Position numbers and translations under genes: made by a program. 64,000 bases of DNA from an uncultured Dehalococcoidia bacterium. Its GTDB lineage: Bacteria; Chloroflexota; Dehalococcoidia; Lucifugimonadales; Australimonadaceae. The first letter of the stretch is position 1, and each line of letters starts with the position of its first letter. Below are positions 50,099 to 59,510 of this stretch, one piece after another. The stretch lies in assembly GCA_958295525.1 (NCBI GenBank), contig OY282355.1, positions 1,613,504-1,677,503 on the forward strand, given 5' to 3'. The notes beneath the pieces were generated by a model. That model made no database searches. It was given only the letters and a program-made list of their open reading frames with translations, and was not told the origin of the DNA.

Positions 50099-50135
50099 GG
50101 CGCTGCGCGCCCCGTCTCCAAAGCGCCCCCCTTGT

Positions 50136-50163
50136 CCGTCATTCCCGCGTAGGCGGGAATCCA
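50136..50163. repeat. REP-like palindromic repeat
   Basis: CCGTCATTCCCGCGTAGGCG then GGAATCC, between the convergent folD and CDP-alcohol transferase genes. Confidence 0.65.
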
Positions 50164-50179
50164 GTCGGCGCGCAGCCCC

Positions 50180-50779
50180 CTACGCGCCGCGCGCGGCGCG
50201 TAGGACGTGCCAGGCGCGCTGCGCCATCGTCAGCGCTCCCAGCGCCGTGATCGCGCCCAAGCCATAGAGCGGATAGCCCAGCAGCAGCGCGGCGCCCAGA
50301 ACGACCACCCGCTCCGGCCTGCCGAGAAATCCCACGTCGCTTTGCCCACCGAACAGCCCCTCGGCCCGCGCCCGCATATAACTCACCATCAACGACGCGA
50401 CCAGCGCGCCGAACGCGAGGTGCGCTCCGAGTTCGTGGCCGCCCCGCGCATAGAAGACCGCCAGCCCGAACAAGACCACGGCCTCGCCCAGCCGGTCCAT
50501 CACCGAGTCGAGGAACGCGCCGAACGCCGAGGCTTTGCCGGAGAGCCGCGCGACGGAGCCGTCCAGCATATCCATCGCGGCGCCTGCGAGCATAACCGCG
50601 CCTCCGGCGAAGATCCGCCCGTCGGCGAGCAGCCATGCCGCCGCCGCCGCGACGCCGAATCCCGCAAGCGTCAGAACGTTCGGATGGACGCGCAGCGCGA
50701 TGAGAACGCGGGCGATGGGATGCGCGACGAACCGCTCGGCCGCGCTCCGCAGCCGCAGCCGGGGGGCTTGCGCCTTCAT
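50180..50779 (-). CDS. CDP-alcohol phosphatidyltransferase
   Basis: 199 residues, about five membrane helices. The signature D-G-x2-A-R-x8-G-x3-D-x3-D is present as [20 protein letters not shown] with VMDR. It joins CDP-diacylglycerol to an alcohol. Behind ino1 and a PimA-like gene, the likely acceptor is inositol (or inositol phosphate), making phosphatidylinositol (phosphate). The ATG at 50779 overlaps the glycosyltransferase stop. Confidence 0.88.
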   Translation of the reverse strand: MKAQAPRLRLRSAAERFVAHPIARVLIALRVHPNVLTLAGFGVAAAAAWLLADGRIFAGGAVMLAGAAMDMLDGSVARLSGKASAFGAFLDSVMDRLGEAVVLFGLAVFYARGGHELGAHLAFGALVASLMVSYMRARAEGLFGGQSDVGFLGRPERVVVLGAALLLGYPLYGLGAITALGALTMAQRAWHVLRAARGA

Positions 50780-51963
50780 TGGGGCGCCTCTTGCTGCGCC
50801 CGCCGCCAAAGCAGCGCGCGGTAATGCTCCAGCACGCGCTCGGCCACGGTATCCCAGCGGTACTGCTCGGCGGTGATGCGCCCGCGCGCGCCCATCTCGC
50901 GCCGCAGGCCCGCGTCCGCGACGAGCCGCCCAAGCGCGTCCGCGAGGTCGGCTTCCCGTTTGGGCGGAACGAGCAGGCCCTCGACTCCGTGCGAGAGCAC
51001 CCGGCTGAATCCGTCTATGCGCGAGGCGGCGATCGCCTTCCCTGCGGCCATCGCCTCCAGCAGCACGATCCCGAAACTCTCGCGCCCCGTGTTCGGCGCG
51101 CAGTACACGTGCGCCGACTGGTAGTAGCGCGGAACGTCGTCCGCCGAAACCGACCCCGCGAACTCGACGTCCTGCAGGTTGCGCTCGCTCACGAGCGAGT
51201 GAATGTCCTCGCCCGGGTTGCCGCCCCCTACGACGATCAGGCGGATGTTGGGGTAGCGCCACTTCAGGCGGCTGTACGCCATCACGAGATACTTCAGCCC
51301 CTTCCGGCGCTCCATACGCCCCAGAAAGAGAATGTTGACCTTGCCATCCGCGTACCGCTCCAGCGGCTTCGCGCCGGCGAAACGCTCCACGTCCACCCCG
51401 TTCGGAATGATCTCGTAGGAGCCGGGATAGAACTTGCTGACGAAGTCCATCGCAGGCTTGGAGACGGCGATGCGCCCGTCGAGTTTGCGGAACCACCGGC
51501 GGCTCAGCCGCCCCCACGGACGGTAGAACCGCGAGCCCTTGAACGTGTGGAACGTGCCGACGTTGACCGCCTGCGAGTTGTGCAGAAACGCCAGCGGCAG
51601 CGCCGGCGTCATCGGCTCATGCAGGTGCACGATGTCGAATTGCTCCCGCCGCAGCAGTTGGCGCGCCCGCGGCTCCAGCCAAACGGAGAACGAGATGCGC
51701 GCCACCGCGCCGCCGCTCGGCACCGGCACCGGCCTGCCCATCGGAATGAAGCCGGGCTCGAGGACGCGCTCCCCTGCGTTGGCCAGCGGAGCGATGACCG
51801 TGACGCCGTGTCCCTTCGCCCGCAGTTCGCGCGCCAGGTTGGCGATATGGTCGTTCACGCCCCCAGGCGTGCCGTAGTCGTAGGGCGAGACGAGCGCGAC
51901 CTTCAGCGCCCTCCGGCCGTCGTTCCGCTGCGGCCTGCCGACCGTCGCCGATGCCTCGTTCAA
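50776..51963 (-). CDS. PimA-like GT4 glycosyltransferase
   Basis: 395 residues of GT-B fold. Begins [20 protein letters not shown] like PimA; the C-terminal donor domain has [28 protein letters not shown] and the [16 protein letters not shown] acidic motif. In actinobacteria such enzymes put mannose on phosphatidylinositol. Located between ino1 and the lipid transferase, with a 4-nt overlap on the latter. Sugar identity is inferred, not proven. Confidence 0.85.
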   Translation of the reverse strand: MNEASATVGRPQRNDGRRALKVALVSPYDYGTPGGVNDHIANLARELRAKGHGVTVIAPLANAGERVLEPGFIPMGRPVPVPSGGAVARISFSVWLEPRARQLLRREQFDIVHLHEPMTPALPLAFLHNSQAVNVGTFHTFKGSRFYRPWGRLSRRWFRKLDGRIAVSKPAMDFVSKFYPGSYEIIPNGVDVERFAGAKPLERYADGKVNILFLGRMERRKGLKYLVMAYSRLKWRYPNIRLIVVGGGNPGEDIHSLVSERNLQDVEFAGSVSADDVPRYYQSAHVYCAPNTGRESFGIVLLEAMAAGKAIAASRIDGFSRVLSHGVEGLLVPPKREADLADALGRLVADAGLRREMGARGRITAEQYRWDTVAERVLEHYRALLWRRAQQEAPQ

Positions 51964-52012
51964 ATGTCCCGCCTGCCGCCAGACGACGCGTTCAAGGAGA
52001 AGGCGCGGCGCG

Positions 52013-53104
52013 CTAGTCCTCCGTCCCCTTCGGCGCGCCGTCCACGATGAACGACTCCACCAAGTCGCGGGCGTCGTCGTCGGAATGCTGACGCGCGGGC
52101 GACTTCATAAAGTACGCGCTCGGCCCTTCCAATTGCCCGCTGACCCCCCGGTCCAGGGCGATCTTCGCGCAGCGCACGGCGTCCACGACCACCCCCGCCG
52201 AATTCGGGCTGTCCCAGACTTCCAACTTCAACTCGAGGTTGAGCGGCACGTCTCCGAACGTCTGCCCCTCGATCCGGATGTGGCACCACTTCCGGTCCTC
52301 CAGCCAGGGCACGTAGTCGCTGGGGCCGACGTGGACGTTGTCGTCGCCCAAGTCGTAGGGCAGTTGCGAGGTGACCGCGTTCGTCTTGGACTCCTTCTTG
52401 GACTCCAGCCGCTCGCGCTCCAGCATATTCATAAAGTCGGTGTTGCCGCCGAAGTTCAACTGATAGGTGCGGAGCACCTTGACGCCCCGGTCGCGGAACA
52501 GGTTGGTCAGCACGCGGTGCGTGATCGTCGCGCCCACCTGCGACTTGATGTCGTCGCCCACGATGGGGACGCCCGCGTCCTGAAAGCGCTTCTGCCAGTA
52601 CGGCTCCCGCGCGATGAAGACGGGTATGCAGTTCACCACCCCGACCCGCGCCTGAAGCGCCTGCTCGATATACCACTTCGTCGCCTCTTCGGAGCCGACG
52701 GGCAGGTAGTTGATCAGCACGTCGACCTCGCGCTCCCTGAGGATGTTCACGATGTCGGCGGTCGGCCCGTCGGCCTTCTTGACGACGCCGGAGAGGTACT
52801 TGCCGATGCCGTCGTGGGTCATGCCGCGCTCGACCTTGACTCCCGTTTTCGGCACGTCGGCGAACTTCACGGTGTTGTTGCGCCCCGCGAAAATCGCCTC
52901 CGAGAGGTCTTTCCCGACCTTCGTCCTGTCCACGTCGAACGCGGCCACCACGTCAATGTCGCCGATGTGATAGCCGCCCATCTCCGGGTGCATCAAACCG
53001 GGGACGAACTCATCCGTGGGGGCTTCCCGGTACTTCTGAAGCCCCTGCACGAACGAGGAGGCGCAGTTGCCTACCCCAACGACCGCAACGTTGATCTTGC
53101 CCAT
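52013..53104 (-). CDS. ino1: Inositol-1-phosphate synthase
   Basis: 363 residues. NAD-dependent conversion of glucose-6-phosphate to inositol-1-phosphate. NAD motif [51 protein letters not shown] and [12 protein letters not shown] match the actinobacterial/archaeal type. First of the ino1-GT4-CDP-alcohol transferase run. The start directly follows the coiled-coil gene (shared base). Confidence 0.94.
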   Translation of the reverse strand: MGKINVAVVGVGNCASSFVQGLQKYREAPTDEFVPGLMHPEMGGYHIGDIDVVAAFDVDRTKVGKDLSEAIFAGRNNTVKFADVPKTGVKVERGMTHDGIGKYLSGVVKKADGPTADIVNILREREVDVLINYLPVGSEEATKWYIEQALQARVGVVNCIPVFIAREPYWQKRFQDAGVPIVGDDIKSQVGATITHRVLTNLFRDRGVKVLRTYQLNFGGNTDFMNMLERERLESKKESKTNAVTSQLPYDLGDDNVHVGPSDYVPWLEDRKWCHIRIEGQTFGDVPLNLELKLEVWDSPNSAGVVVDAVRCAKIALDRGVSGQLEGPSAYFMKSPARQHSDDDARDLVESFIVDGAPKGTED

Positions 53105-53793
53105 CAGCCTCCTCTGGACCCGCTGACCGCGCTCCCGCTTCCGCGCTCGAGCGCCTCCACGCGCTTGCGGAGCGCGTCAATCTGCTCCTGCTCCGTGTCG
53201 AGCCGCGCGACCAGCGCCTTGATGTCGGCGATCTCCTTGTCGCGGAGGTCGTTGATCTGCTCCTGCTCGTTGTCGAGCCGCGCGACCAGCGCCTTGATGT
53301 CGTCGATCTCCTTTTTGCGGAGCGCGTCAATCTGCTCCTGCTCGTCGTCGAGCCGGGTGATCACCGCGTCGATGTCGTCGTGCTCCTTGTCGCGGAGGTC
53401 GTTGATCTGCTCTTGCTCGTCGTCGAGCCGGGCGACCAGAGCCTTGACGTCGGCGATTTCCTTATCGCGGAGTGCGTTGATCTGCTCCTGCTCGTCGTCG
53501 AGCCGCGCGATCACCGCCGCGATGTCCTCGTGCTCTTGGTCGCGGAGTTCGTTGATCTGCTCCTGCTCGTCGTCGAGCCGCGCCATCACCGCCGCGATGT
53601 CCTCGTGCTCCTTATCGCGGAGGGCGTTGATCTGCTCCTGCTCGTCCTGGACCTGCGCGACAAGCCCCTCGATGTTCGTCTGGTTCGTGTTCGCCGTGTT
53701 GCGGTAGTTGACGGTCATCGTCAGCGCGACGAGCGCCAAAATCAGAGCGACGGCGCCGAGCGTCGCGACGACGATTGTCTGCTTGTTCATCAT
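53104..53793 (-). CDS. Membrane-anchored coiled-coil repeat protein
   Basis: 229 residues. An N-terminal membrane helix ([20 protein letters not shown]) is followed by about seven near-identical 25-residue repeats starting DEQEQIN, encoded by 75-bp tandem repeats (about 53170-53690), then a short Ser/Gly tail. A 25-residue period equals 7+7+11, as expected for a mixed heptad/hendecad coiled coil, so a long extracytoplasmic rod is likely. Its stop shares a base with the ino1 start. Function unknown. Confidence 0.75.
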   Translation of the reverse strand: MMNKQTIVVATLGAVALILALVALTMTVNYRNTANTNQTNIEGLVAQVQDEQEQINALRDKEHEDIAAVMARLDDEQEQINELRDQEHEDIAAVIARLDDEQEQINALRDKEIADVKALVARLDDEQEQINDLRDKEHDDIDAVITRLDDEQEQIDALRKKEIDDIKALVARLDNEQEQINDLRDKEIADIKALVARLDTEQEQIDALRKRVEALERGSGSAVSGSRGG

Positions 53794-53907
53794 TCCTCCC
53801 TATCCCTCGGTTGTTTCCTGCGAGTCCGCTGAGCCGCCCAACGGGCGAAGGACCGCAAGCATCATACGCCCCCGCCGCCGGACGCGCAACCCGCAGCCGT
53901 TCCGCTG

Positions 53908-53916
53908 TGCTATACT
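53908..53916 (+). promoter_or_regulatory. Extended -10 promoter of yceD-rpmF-fabD
   Basis: TGC-TATACT (hexamer 53911-53916) lies 55 nt before the yceD ATG, divergent from the coiled-coil gene. Confidence 0.6.
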
Positions 53917-53970
53917 GCGCTTGCGCGCGGCGCGGTCTAGAAGATCGTGGGCGCGCGGAAGGATTCGGCG

Positions 53971-54498
53971 ATGGGACTGCAGTTGCAAGTGAACGTCGCG
54001 CAACTGCTCAAGGAGCGCGTCGGCGCGGCCCGAATGTTCGAGGTCGACGGCCCCGAACTGGAAACGGACGACGGGCCTCCGGCCTACGTTCGCGCGGCGC
54101 TGCGGCTCACGCGGACGGACCAGGGCGTTTGGGCGTCCGGCCCTGTCTCCTACGCCGAGGAGCGCGTTTGCAGCCGGTGCCTGGCGCCGTTCGCGTCGCG
54201 GGCGGAGGCGCAGGTGGACGACGTGTTCCTCCCCAGCGTGGACGTTTCGACCGGCGCCAAACTCCGCTATGCGCACGATGAGGACGCCGACGCGAACAGC
54301 ATAGACGAGCGGCACGTGCTCGACCTGAGCGACGCGCTGCGGCAGTACAGGCTGGCGGCCACCGAACTGGCCCCCGTCTGCAAAGAGGATTGCAAAGGAA
54401 TCTGCCCGGAGTGCGGCGCCGACCTGAACGAGAGCGAATGCTCCTGCGAGCGCTATCTCGATCAGCGATGGTCCGCCCTGCGGGAGTTGACCGCATAG
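53971..54498 (+). CDS. yceD: YceD family protein (DUF177)
   Basis: 175 residues. Family core with CSRCLAPF and late CKEDCKGICPECGADLN Cys pairs, and an acidic middle. YceD proteins are linked to 23S rRNA accumulation and almost always precede rpmF, as here. The ATG at 53971 follows GGAAGGA. Confidence 0.92.
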   Translation: MGLQLQVNVAQLLKERVGAARMFEVDGPELETDDGPPAYVRAALRLTRTDQGVWASGPVSYAEERVCSRCLAPFASRAEAQVDDVFLPSVDVSTGAKLRYAHDEDADANSIDERHVLDLSDALRQYRLAATELAPVCKEDCKGICPECGADLNESECSCERYLDQRWSALRELTA

Positions 54499-54549
54499 GA
54501 GGCTTGCGCGCCGCGCAAGAACGAGAGAGAACGAGGGAGAGAGGAACAA

Positions 54550-54741
54550 ATGCCCCCGCTGCCAAAGAGAAAACGCTCCAAGTCCCGCGTCGGCACGCAT
54601 CGCGCCCACCAGCACAGGACGCTCGCTCCTTTGGTCGAGTGCCCGCGCTGCCGCCAGGCGATGAAGCCTCATCACGCCTGCGCGTCTTGCGGCTTTTACC
54701 GCGGACGCGACGCGCTCCGGATGGACAGCGACCTCTCCTAG
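54550..54741 (+). CDS. rpmF: Ribosomal protein L32
   Basis: 63 residues. PLPKRKRSKSRVGTHRAHQ opening and zinc-binding pairs CPRC and CASC. Preceded by GAGAGAGG. Standard yceD-rpmF order. Confidence 0.95.
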   Translation: MPPLPKRKRSKSRVGTHRAHQHRTLAPLVECPRCRQAMKPHHACASCGFYRGRDALRMDSDLS

Positions 54742-54753
54742 CCTCGCCTGCCG

Positions 54754-55668
54754 ATGACCACCGCCTTCCTCTTCCCCGGGCAGGGAGCGCAAGCCGTTGG
54801 AATGGGCGCGGACGCCTACGCGGGCTTCGCCGCCGCCCGCGCCGTCTTCGACGAAGCCGACGCCGCGCTCGGCATGCCGCTGACGCGCCTCATTCTGGAG
54901 GGCCCCGCCGTCGAACTGACGCGGACGGAGAACGCGCAGCCCGCCATCCTCTGCGTCAGCGTCGCGCTGCTCCGCGCCGCCGAAGAGCGGCTCGGGCCCG
55001 CCGCGCCCGCCCCGGCGTTCGCCGCCGGGCACAGCGTCGGCGAATACGCCGCCCTCGTCGCCGCAGGAGCCCTCTCCCTCGCCGACGGAGTTCGCCTTGC
55101 GCGGACGCGCGGCGAACTGATGCAGGCGGCCTGCGACGAGACCCCTAGCGGCATGGCCGCCCTTATCGGTCTGACGCTCGAGCCGGCGCTCCGCGCTTGC
55201 GAGGGAACCGGCGCGCAAGTGGCGAACGTCAACTCCGCCGAGCAGATCGTCATCGGCGGCCCGAACGCCGCCCTCGAGCAGGCGGTCGCCAACGCAAAAG
55301 CGGCCGGGGCGCGCCGCGCCATTCCCCTCGACGTCGCCGGCGCGTTTCACACCGAGGCGATGCGTCCGGCGCAGGCGGGCCTGGAGCGCGCACTCTCCGG
55401 CGCCGCGCTCGCACGCCCCTCGGCTCCCGTCGTCGCCAACACGACCGCGCTCCCCATTGACGAGCCGGAGGCGCTGCGCGAGGAACTCGCCGCCCAACTC
55501 TGCGGCTGCGTCCACTGGAGCCGCTCCGTCGAATATATGGCGTCGGCGGGCGTCGCGCGCTTCGTCGAGTTCGGCCCCGGCAAAACGCTCGCCGGGCTCG
55601 TCAAGCGCATCGTTCCCGGCGCGTCTGCGCTGGCGGTGCCCGACCTAGACGCAATCGGCGCGCTATGA
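54754..55668 (+). CDS. fabD: Malonyl-CoA:ACP transacylase
   Basis: 304 residues. FLFPGQGAQAVGMG at the N-terminus, the nucleophile in GHSVGEYAAL (Ser94), Arg in RGELMQ and His in GAFHTEAM. It loads malonyl groups on the acyl carrier protein for fatty acid synthesis. It starts 12 nt after rpmF. The 129-nt gap after it holds only degenerate REP-like sequence. Confidence 0.96.
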   Translation: MTTAFLFPGQGAQAVGMGADAYAGFAAARAVFDEADAALGMPLTRLILEGPAVELTRTENAQPAILCVSVALLRAAEERLGPAAPAPAFAAGHSVGEYAALVAAGALSLADGVRLARTRGELMQAACDETPSGMAALIGLTLEPALRACEGTGAQVANVNSAEQIVIGGPNAALEQAVANAKAAGARRAIPLDVAGAFHTEAMRPAQAGLERALSGAALARPSAPVVANTTALPIDEPEALREELAAQLCGCVHWSRSVEYMASAGVARFVEFGPGKTLAGLVKRIVPGASALAVPDLDAIGAL

Positions 55669-55797
55669 GATAGCGGCGGCCGCGCTGATCGGGCTTCATA
55701 CCCGCCGCCGGGCACTGCGCGCTGCGCATCGTCGTCCCCGCCCCTGCCCGTCATTCTCGGCGAATCCGGTGAACCTACTGGGAGCACTTTCGGCGCG

Positions 55798-57276
55798 CTA
55801 GCGCTGGCGATGCGCCGAGCAGGGCGATTGCCAAACCGATCCCGAGCGGCGGAGCAGGCGGTCGGCACTGAGCGGGCCCCAGGAGCGCCGGGGGTACGTC
55901 TCGATCTCGACGTCGGCGTGAGCGTCCCAGTAGCGGAGAAGCGGGTCGACGATATTCCACGCCTCTTCTATCTGGTCGGCGCGGAGGAAGAGGCTGGCGT
56001 CGCCCTCCAACCCGTCCTCGATGAGGCGCTCGTAGGCTTCGGGCAGCGCGTCCTCTTCGCTCAGTTTGCGGTAGTGGAACTCCATATCCACCACCTGCGT
56101 GATGAATCCCGCGTCCACCGCTTTGGTGTCGAACTGGAGATGGACGCCCTCGCCGGGCTGGACGCAGATGGAGAGGACGTTGGGGGCGATGCCGCTTCCT
56201 CCGAGCCGGCGGAACATCGAGAGCGGCGGGCTCTTGAACTGAACGACGACTTCCGAGACTTTGTCGGCCATCGCCTTGCCGGAGCGCAGGTAGAAGGGGA
56301 CGCCGTGCCAGCGCCAGTTGTCGACGTAGAGGCGCAGGGCGGCGTAGGTGGGCGCGCGGGAGCCGGGCGCGACGCCGGGGTGGTCTCGGTAGCCCTCGTA
56401 CTGCGCGCGCACGGCGTTGCGGCTGAACTCGCTTGGCGACCAGCGGCGGACGGCGCGCAGCATATCGCTCTTGCGGTCGCGCAGCGAGTGCGCCGTGAGC
56501 GACTCCGGCGGCTCCATCCCCGCGAGGCACATCAACTGCATCAGGTGGTTCTGGATCATATCCCGCACGACGCCCGACGAGTCGTAGTAGCCGGCGCGGT
56601 TCTCGACGTCGACGGATTCGGCGACGGTGATCTGCACATTGTCCACGTAGTTGCGGTTCCAGATCGGCTCGAAGATTGCGTTGGCGAACCGCAGCACGAG
56701 AATGTTCTGGACGGTCTCTTTGCCCAGGTAGTGGTCTATGCGGAATATCCGGTCTTCCTGGAAGGCGCCCTGCAGCGTCCGGTTGAGGTTGCGCGCCGAC
56801 TCCTCGTCCTGACCGAAGGGTTTCTCGATGATCACTCTGCGCCAGTGGCCGTTCTCTTCGCCGCACAGGCCGGCGTTCCGCAGGCCCTGCGCTGCGACGC
56901 CGTGCAAGCGGGGCGCGATGGAGAAGTAGAAGAGGCGGTTCGCGCCCTGCGACCCCTCCAATTCCGCCAGCAAACGCCCGAGTTCCTCGAACGCGGCGGG
57001 GTCGGCCAGATCGCCGTGGACGAAATGGAGAGAGGCGGCGAACCGCTCCCATTCCTCCGTCGTAAGGGCTAGCCCGCCGAGTTCGCGGGCGCCGTTGAGC
57101 ATCAGGGCGCGGTAGGCGCGGTCGTCGTAGTCGGCGCGCGCGAAACTGACGATATTGACGTTGTCCCCCAGCCGCCCCTTGCGGCGCAGGTTGCAGAGCG
57201 CAGGAATCAGTTTGCGCTGGGCGAGGTCGCCCGTTCCGCCGAAGATGACGATGCTCGTTCGCGCCGCGCGGGCCAT
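55798..57276 (-). CDS. zwf: Glucose-6-phosphate 1-dehydrogenase
   Basis: 492 residues. NADP site [20 protein letters not shown] and active-site [14 protein letters not shown]. Oxidises glucose-6-phosphate in the pentose phosphate pathway, drawing on the same pool as Pgi and Ino1 nearby. Family length is normal; the extreme C-terminus ([11 protein letters not shown]) is atypical. Confidence 0.96.
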   Translation of the reverse strand: MARAARTSIVIFGGTGDLAQRKLIPALCNLRRKGRLGDNVNIVSFARADYDDRAYRALMLNGARELGGLALTTEEWERFAASLHFVHGDLADPAAFEELGRLLAELEGSQGANRLFYFSIAPRLHGVAAQGLRNAGLCGEENGHWRRVIIEKPFGQDEESARNLNRTLQGAFQEDRIFRIDHYLGKETVQNILVLRFANAIFEPIWNRNYVDNVQITVAESVDVENRAGYYDSSGVVRDMIQNHLMQLMCLAGMEPPESLTAHSLRDRKSDMLRAVRRWSPSEFSRNAVRAQYEGYRDHPGVAPGSRAPTYAALRLYVDNWRWHGVPFYLRSGKAMADKVSEVVVQFKSPPLSMFRRLGGSGIAPNVLSICVQPGEGVHLQFDTKAVDAGFITQVVDMEFHYRKLSEEDALPEAYERLIEDGLEGDASLFLRADQIEEAWNIVDPLLRYWDAHADVEIETYPRRSWGPLSADRLLRRSGSVWQSPCSAHRQR

Positions 57277-57337
57277 TTTCGCTCCTGTCTCACGCTCGCG
57301 CCGTCACGCGCCGCGACGCTTTGATCCGCGTCTTCAT

Positions 57338-57745
57338 TCACGCTTCCTCGCGCAACGCTTTCAATCGCCGCATCACCATGAAGGGATTGCCTTCGACATC
57401 GAGCACCCGGCCCTCAAGGCGCGGCAGCAACGGGGCGACGTAATTCTTGCCCGCCAGCAGAATGATACGCTCCGCGCCCTCGATAAGCGGCTCCATCCGC
57501 CGCCAAACACGAGCCGCCCACTGTTCGCGCTCATCCGCCGTGAACGCGGCGATTGGGCAATCATAAGGGCGGATCACTTGGTCCGGATGCAGGACGCCGT
57601 GCTTCGCCGACAAGATATACCAACGGTCCGCAACGCGAGAGGCGTACTCCCGATTGGCTCTGAAGAAAGACCCAATGTACAGCATGGACGCCGTCATTGG
57701 GCGCGCCGCTTTCTTGACGCCGCAGGCAACGAAGCAAACGGTCAT
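57338..57745 (-). CDS. DUF6884-like protein
   Basis: 135 residues. MTVCFVACGVKKAARPMTAS, LYIGSFFRANREYASRVADR, WYILSAKHGVLHPDQVIRPY match the small DUF6884-type family (C-x-x-x-K near the start, S-A-K-H-G-L/V-L). Its function is not known; relatives often ride on mobile or phage DNA. The gene separates pgi from zwf. The ATG at 57745 follows GGAGAG. Confidence 0.7.
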   Translation of the reverse strand: MTVCFVACGVKKAARPMTASMLYIGSFFRANREYASRVADRWYILSAKHGVLHPDQVIRPYDCPIAAFTADEREQWAARVWRRMEPLIEGAERIILLAGKNYVAPLLPRLEGRVLDVEGNPFMVMRRLKALREEA

Positions 57746-57810
57746 TCGCCGCTCTCCATCACCGGCAAAGGTGGAGTCTCCAGTAGGTTCCTGCTTCCGC
57801 AACGGAACGC

Positions 57811-59442
57811 TCACAGGCTCCCCAGCAACCGCAGAATCGCCGCCTCGGGGTCGCCTTCCAGCCGCGCGCGGGCGACGCGACGGCCGGCCGCCTTGAGCGC
57901 TTCGTAGTCGCCAATGGCCTGGGCTTCGGCGAGCGCGCCGAACCCGAACGGCTCCCCGGGTATGGGGAGATCGCGCCCGGCGCCGTCGACCAGTTGCAGG
58001 AACAGGCCGTTGTTCGCGCCGCCTTTGTGGAGTTGGCCGGTGGAGTGGAGAAAGCGGGGGCCGTAGCCCAGCGTGACGGCTATCCGATGCCGCCGCATCA
58101 CGTGCTTGCGGAGCGTGTCCACGGCGCGGGTGACGCCCTCCGTCTCTTCCGCGTAGGCCATCACGGCGAGATAGTCGCCGCCGGACGCCTCCGCAATCAG
58201 GTCGGCGGCGGAGCCGCTCTCCGCAGCGGGAAGCGCGCCCTCGTTCACGTAGGTCTGCAGCATCCGGCTGGTCGCGTCTTTCGCTTGCTGAACGTTTGGC
58301 TGATCGAAGGGATGAACGCCCAGGGTATGGCCGGCGACGGCGGTCGCCATTTCCCAGCGGAAGAACTCCGCGCCGACGTCGTATTCGTCGTCCAAGTCGA
58401 GCGTGATGACCGGATGCCCGGCGCCGCGCAGCCGCTCCAGCGCGACGTCTTCGGCGGCGTTCTCCGCGTCGGCGAGCCGGACGTGAACGAACGCCCGGTC
58501 GTCGCCGTAGGCGTCCGGATCGAGCAGCGGCTCTCCGACGACGGGGACGACGCCCTTGCCGTCCTTTCCCAGGCTCTCGGCGATCAACTGCTCCGCCCAG
58601 AGGCCGAAACTTGCGATAGGGGGCGAGGCGGCGATAGTGAGTTTGTCGCGCCCCGCGAGGGCGAGCGCGCCGATGGCCGCGCCGAGCCACGCGCCCGGAT
58701 TCTTCCGCGCTCCGACGCCGGCCTCGCAGCGCGCGGCCATTTGGTTCATCCGGTCGAGCAGTTTGGCGCAGTCCATTCCGCAGAGCGAGGCGGGCACGAG
58801 GCCGAAGAGCGACCCGACGGAGTAGCGTCCGCCGATGTCCGCGGGATTCTCGAAGACGCGGCGGAATCCCTGCGATGCGCCGAGCGCGGCAAGCGACGTT
58901 CCGGGGTCGGTGATGGCGACGAAATGACGTCCGGCGCGCTCCTCGCCGACCGCGTTCTCCACGAGGGCGCGGAAATGCTTGTAGAAAGAGTTGGGCTCGA
59001 TGGTGCCGCCGGACTTGGACGAGACGACGAAAAGCGTTCGGGCCGGGTCCAGCGCGCGGGTGACGGACGCGACGCGGGCGGGAACCGTGGAGTCGAGGAC
59101 GGTGAGCGAGGGGTAGCCGGGCGCGCTGCCGATGCACTGCCGGAGCGCCTCCGGGCCGAGGCTGCTGCCCCCCATTCCGAGGAGCGCGACGTCGGTGAAG
59201 CCTTCCCTGCGCGCCTCGTTGGCGAACTTCCGCAGGTCGCCCAAGCGCTCCGTCATATCGCGGGAGACCGTGAGCCAGCCGAGCCGGTCGGCGATCTCCG
59301 CGGGGTCGTCGCGCCAGACGGTGTGGTCTCTGTCCCAGATGCGCGCCATCACGTTGCCGCGCGCGAGTTGGGTCAGCGCGGCGCTCACGTTCTTGGCGCT
59401 CGCCCCGAACAAGGAGTTGGATTCCTGCGTCTGCGTCGTCAT
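57811..59442 (-). CDS. pgi: Glucose-6-phosphate isomerase
   Basis: 543 residues. SIS-type fold with LLGMGGSSLGPEALR, FVVSSKSGGTIEPNSFYKHF and late GYGPRFLHSTGQLHKGG, as in the isomerase part of transaldolase/isomerase fusions. Interconverts glucose-6- and fructose-6-phosphate; zwf lies downstream on the same strand with the DUF6884 gene between. Confidence 0.93.
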   Translation of the reverse strand: MTTQTQESNSLFGASAKNVSAALTQLARGNVMARIWDRDHTVWRDDPAEIADRLGWLTVSRDMTERLGDLRKFANEARREGFTDVALLGMGGSSLGPEALRQCIGSAPGYPSLTVLDSTVPARVASVTRALDPARTLFVVSSKSGGTIEPNSFYKHFRALVENAVGEERAGRHFVAITDPGTSLAALGASQGFRRVFENPADIGGRYSVGSLFGLVPASLCGMDCAKLLDRMNQMAARCEAGVGARKNPGAWLGAAIGALALAGRDKLTIAASPPIASFGLWAEQLIAESLGKDGKGVVPVVGEPLLDPDAYGDDRAFVHVRLADAENAAEDVALERLRGAGHPVITLDLDDEYDVGAEFFRWEMATAVAGHTLGVHPFDQPNVQQAKDATSRMLQTYVNEGALPAAESGSAADLIAEASGGDYLAVMAYAEETEGVTRAVDTLRKHVMRRHRIAVTLGYGPRFLHSTGQLHKGGANNGLFLQLVDGAGRDLPIPGEPFGFGALAEAQAIGDYEALKAAGRRVARARLEGDPEAAILRLLGSL

Positions 59443-59494
59443 CGCCGCGCCATTATACCGCTAGGGGCTGCGCCGCATGGGAACGGGGGCGAGG

Positions 59495-59503
59495 TGATAG
59501 GAT
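59495..59503 (+). promoter_or_regulatory. Extended -10 promoter, leaderless start
   Basis: TGA-TAGGAT ends 7 nt before the ATG at 59511, so the transcript of the flavin monooxygenase would start at or next to the start codon. No Shine-Dalgarno is possible. Confidence 0.5.
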
Positions 59504-59510
59504 GCGGCCT

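Noticed and set aside
50776-51517. Extension of the CDP-alcohol transferase frame upstream to 51517
   Set aside because: Overlaps the glycosyltransferase in another frame; the membrane protein homology starts at 50779.
53170-53690. 75-bp repeats as CRISPR or non-coding satellite
   Set aside because: They keep one reading frame and encode a regular coiled coil.
57746-59137. Extension of the DUF6884 frame into pgi
   Set aside because: Arg-rich shadow of the pgi gene; the ATG at 57745 has a ribosome site.
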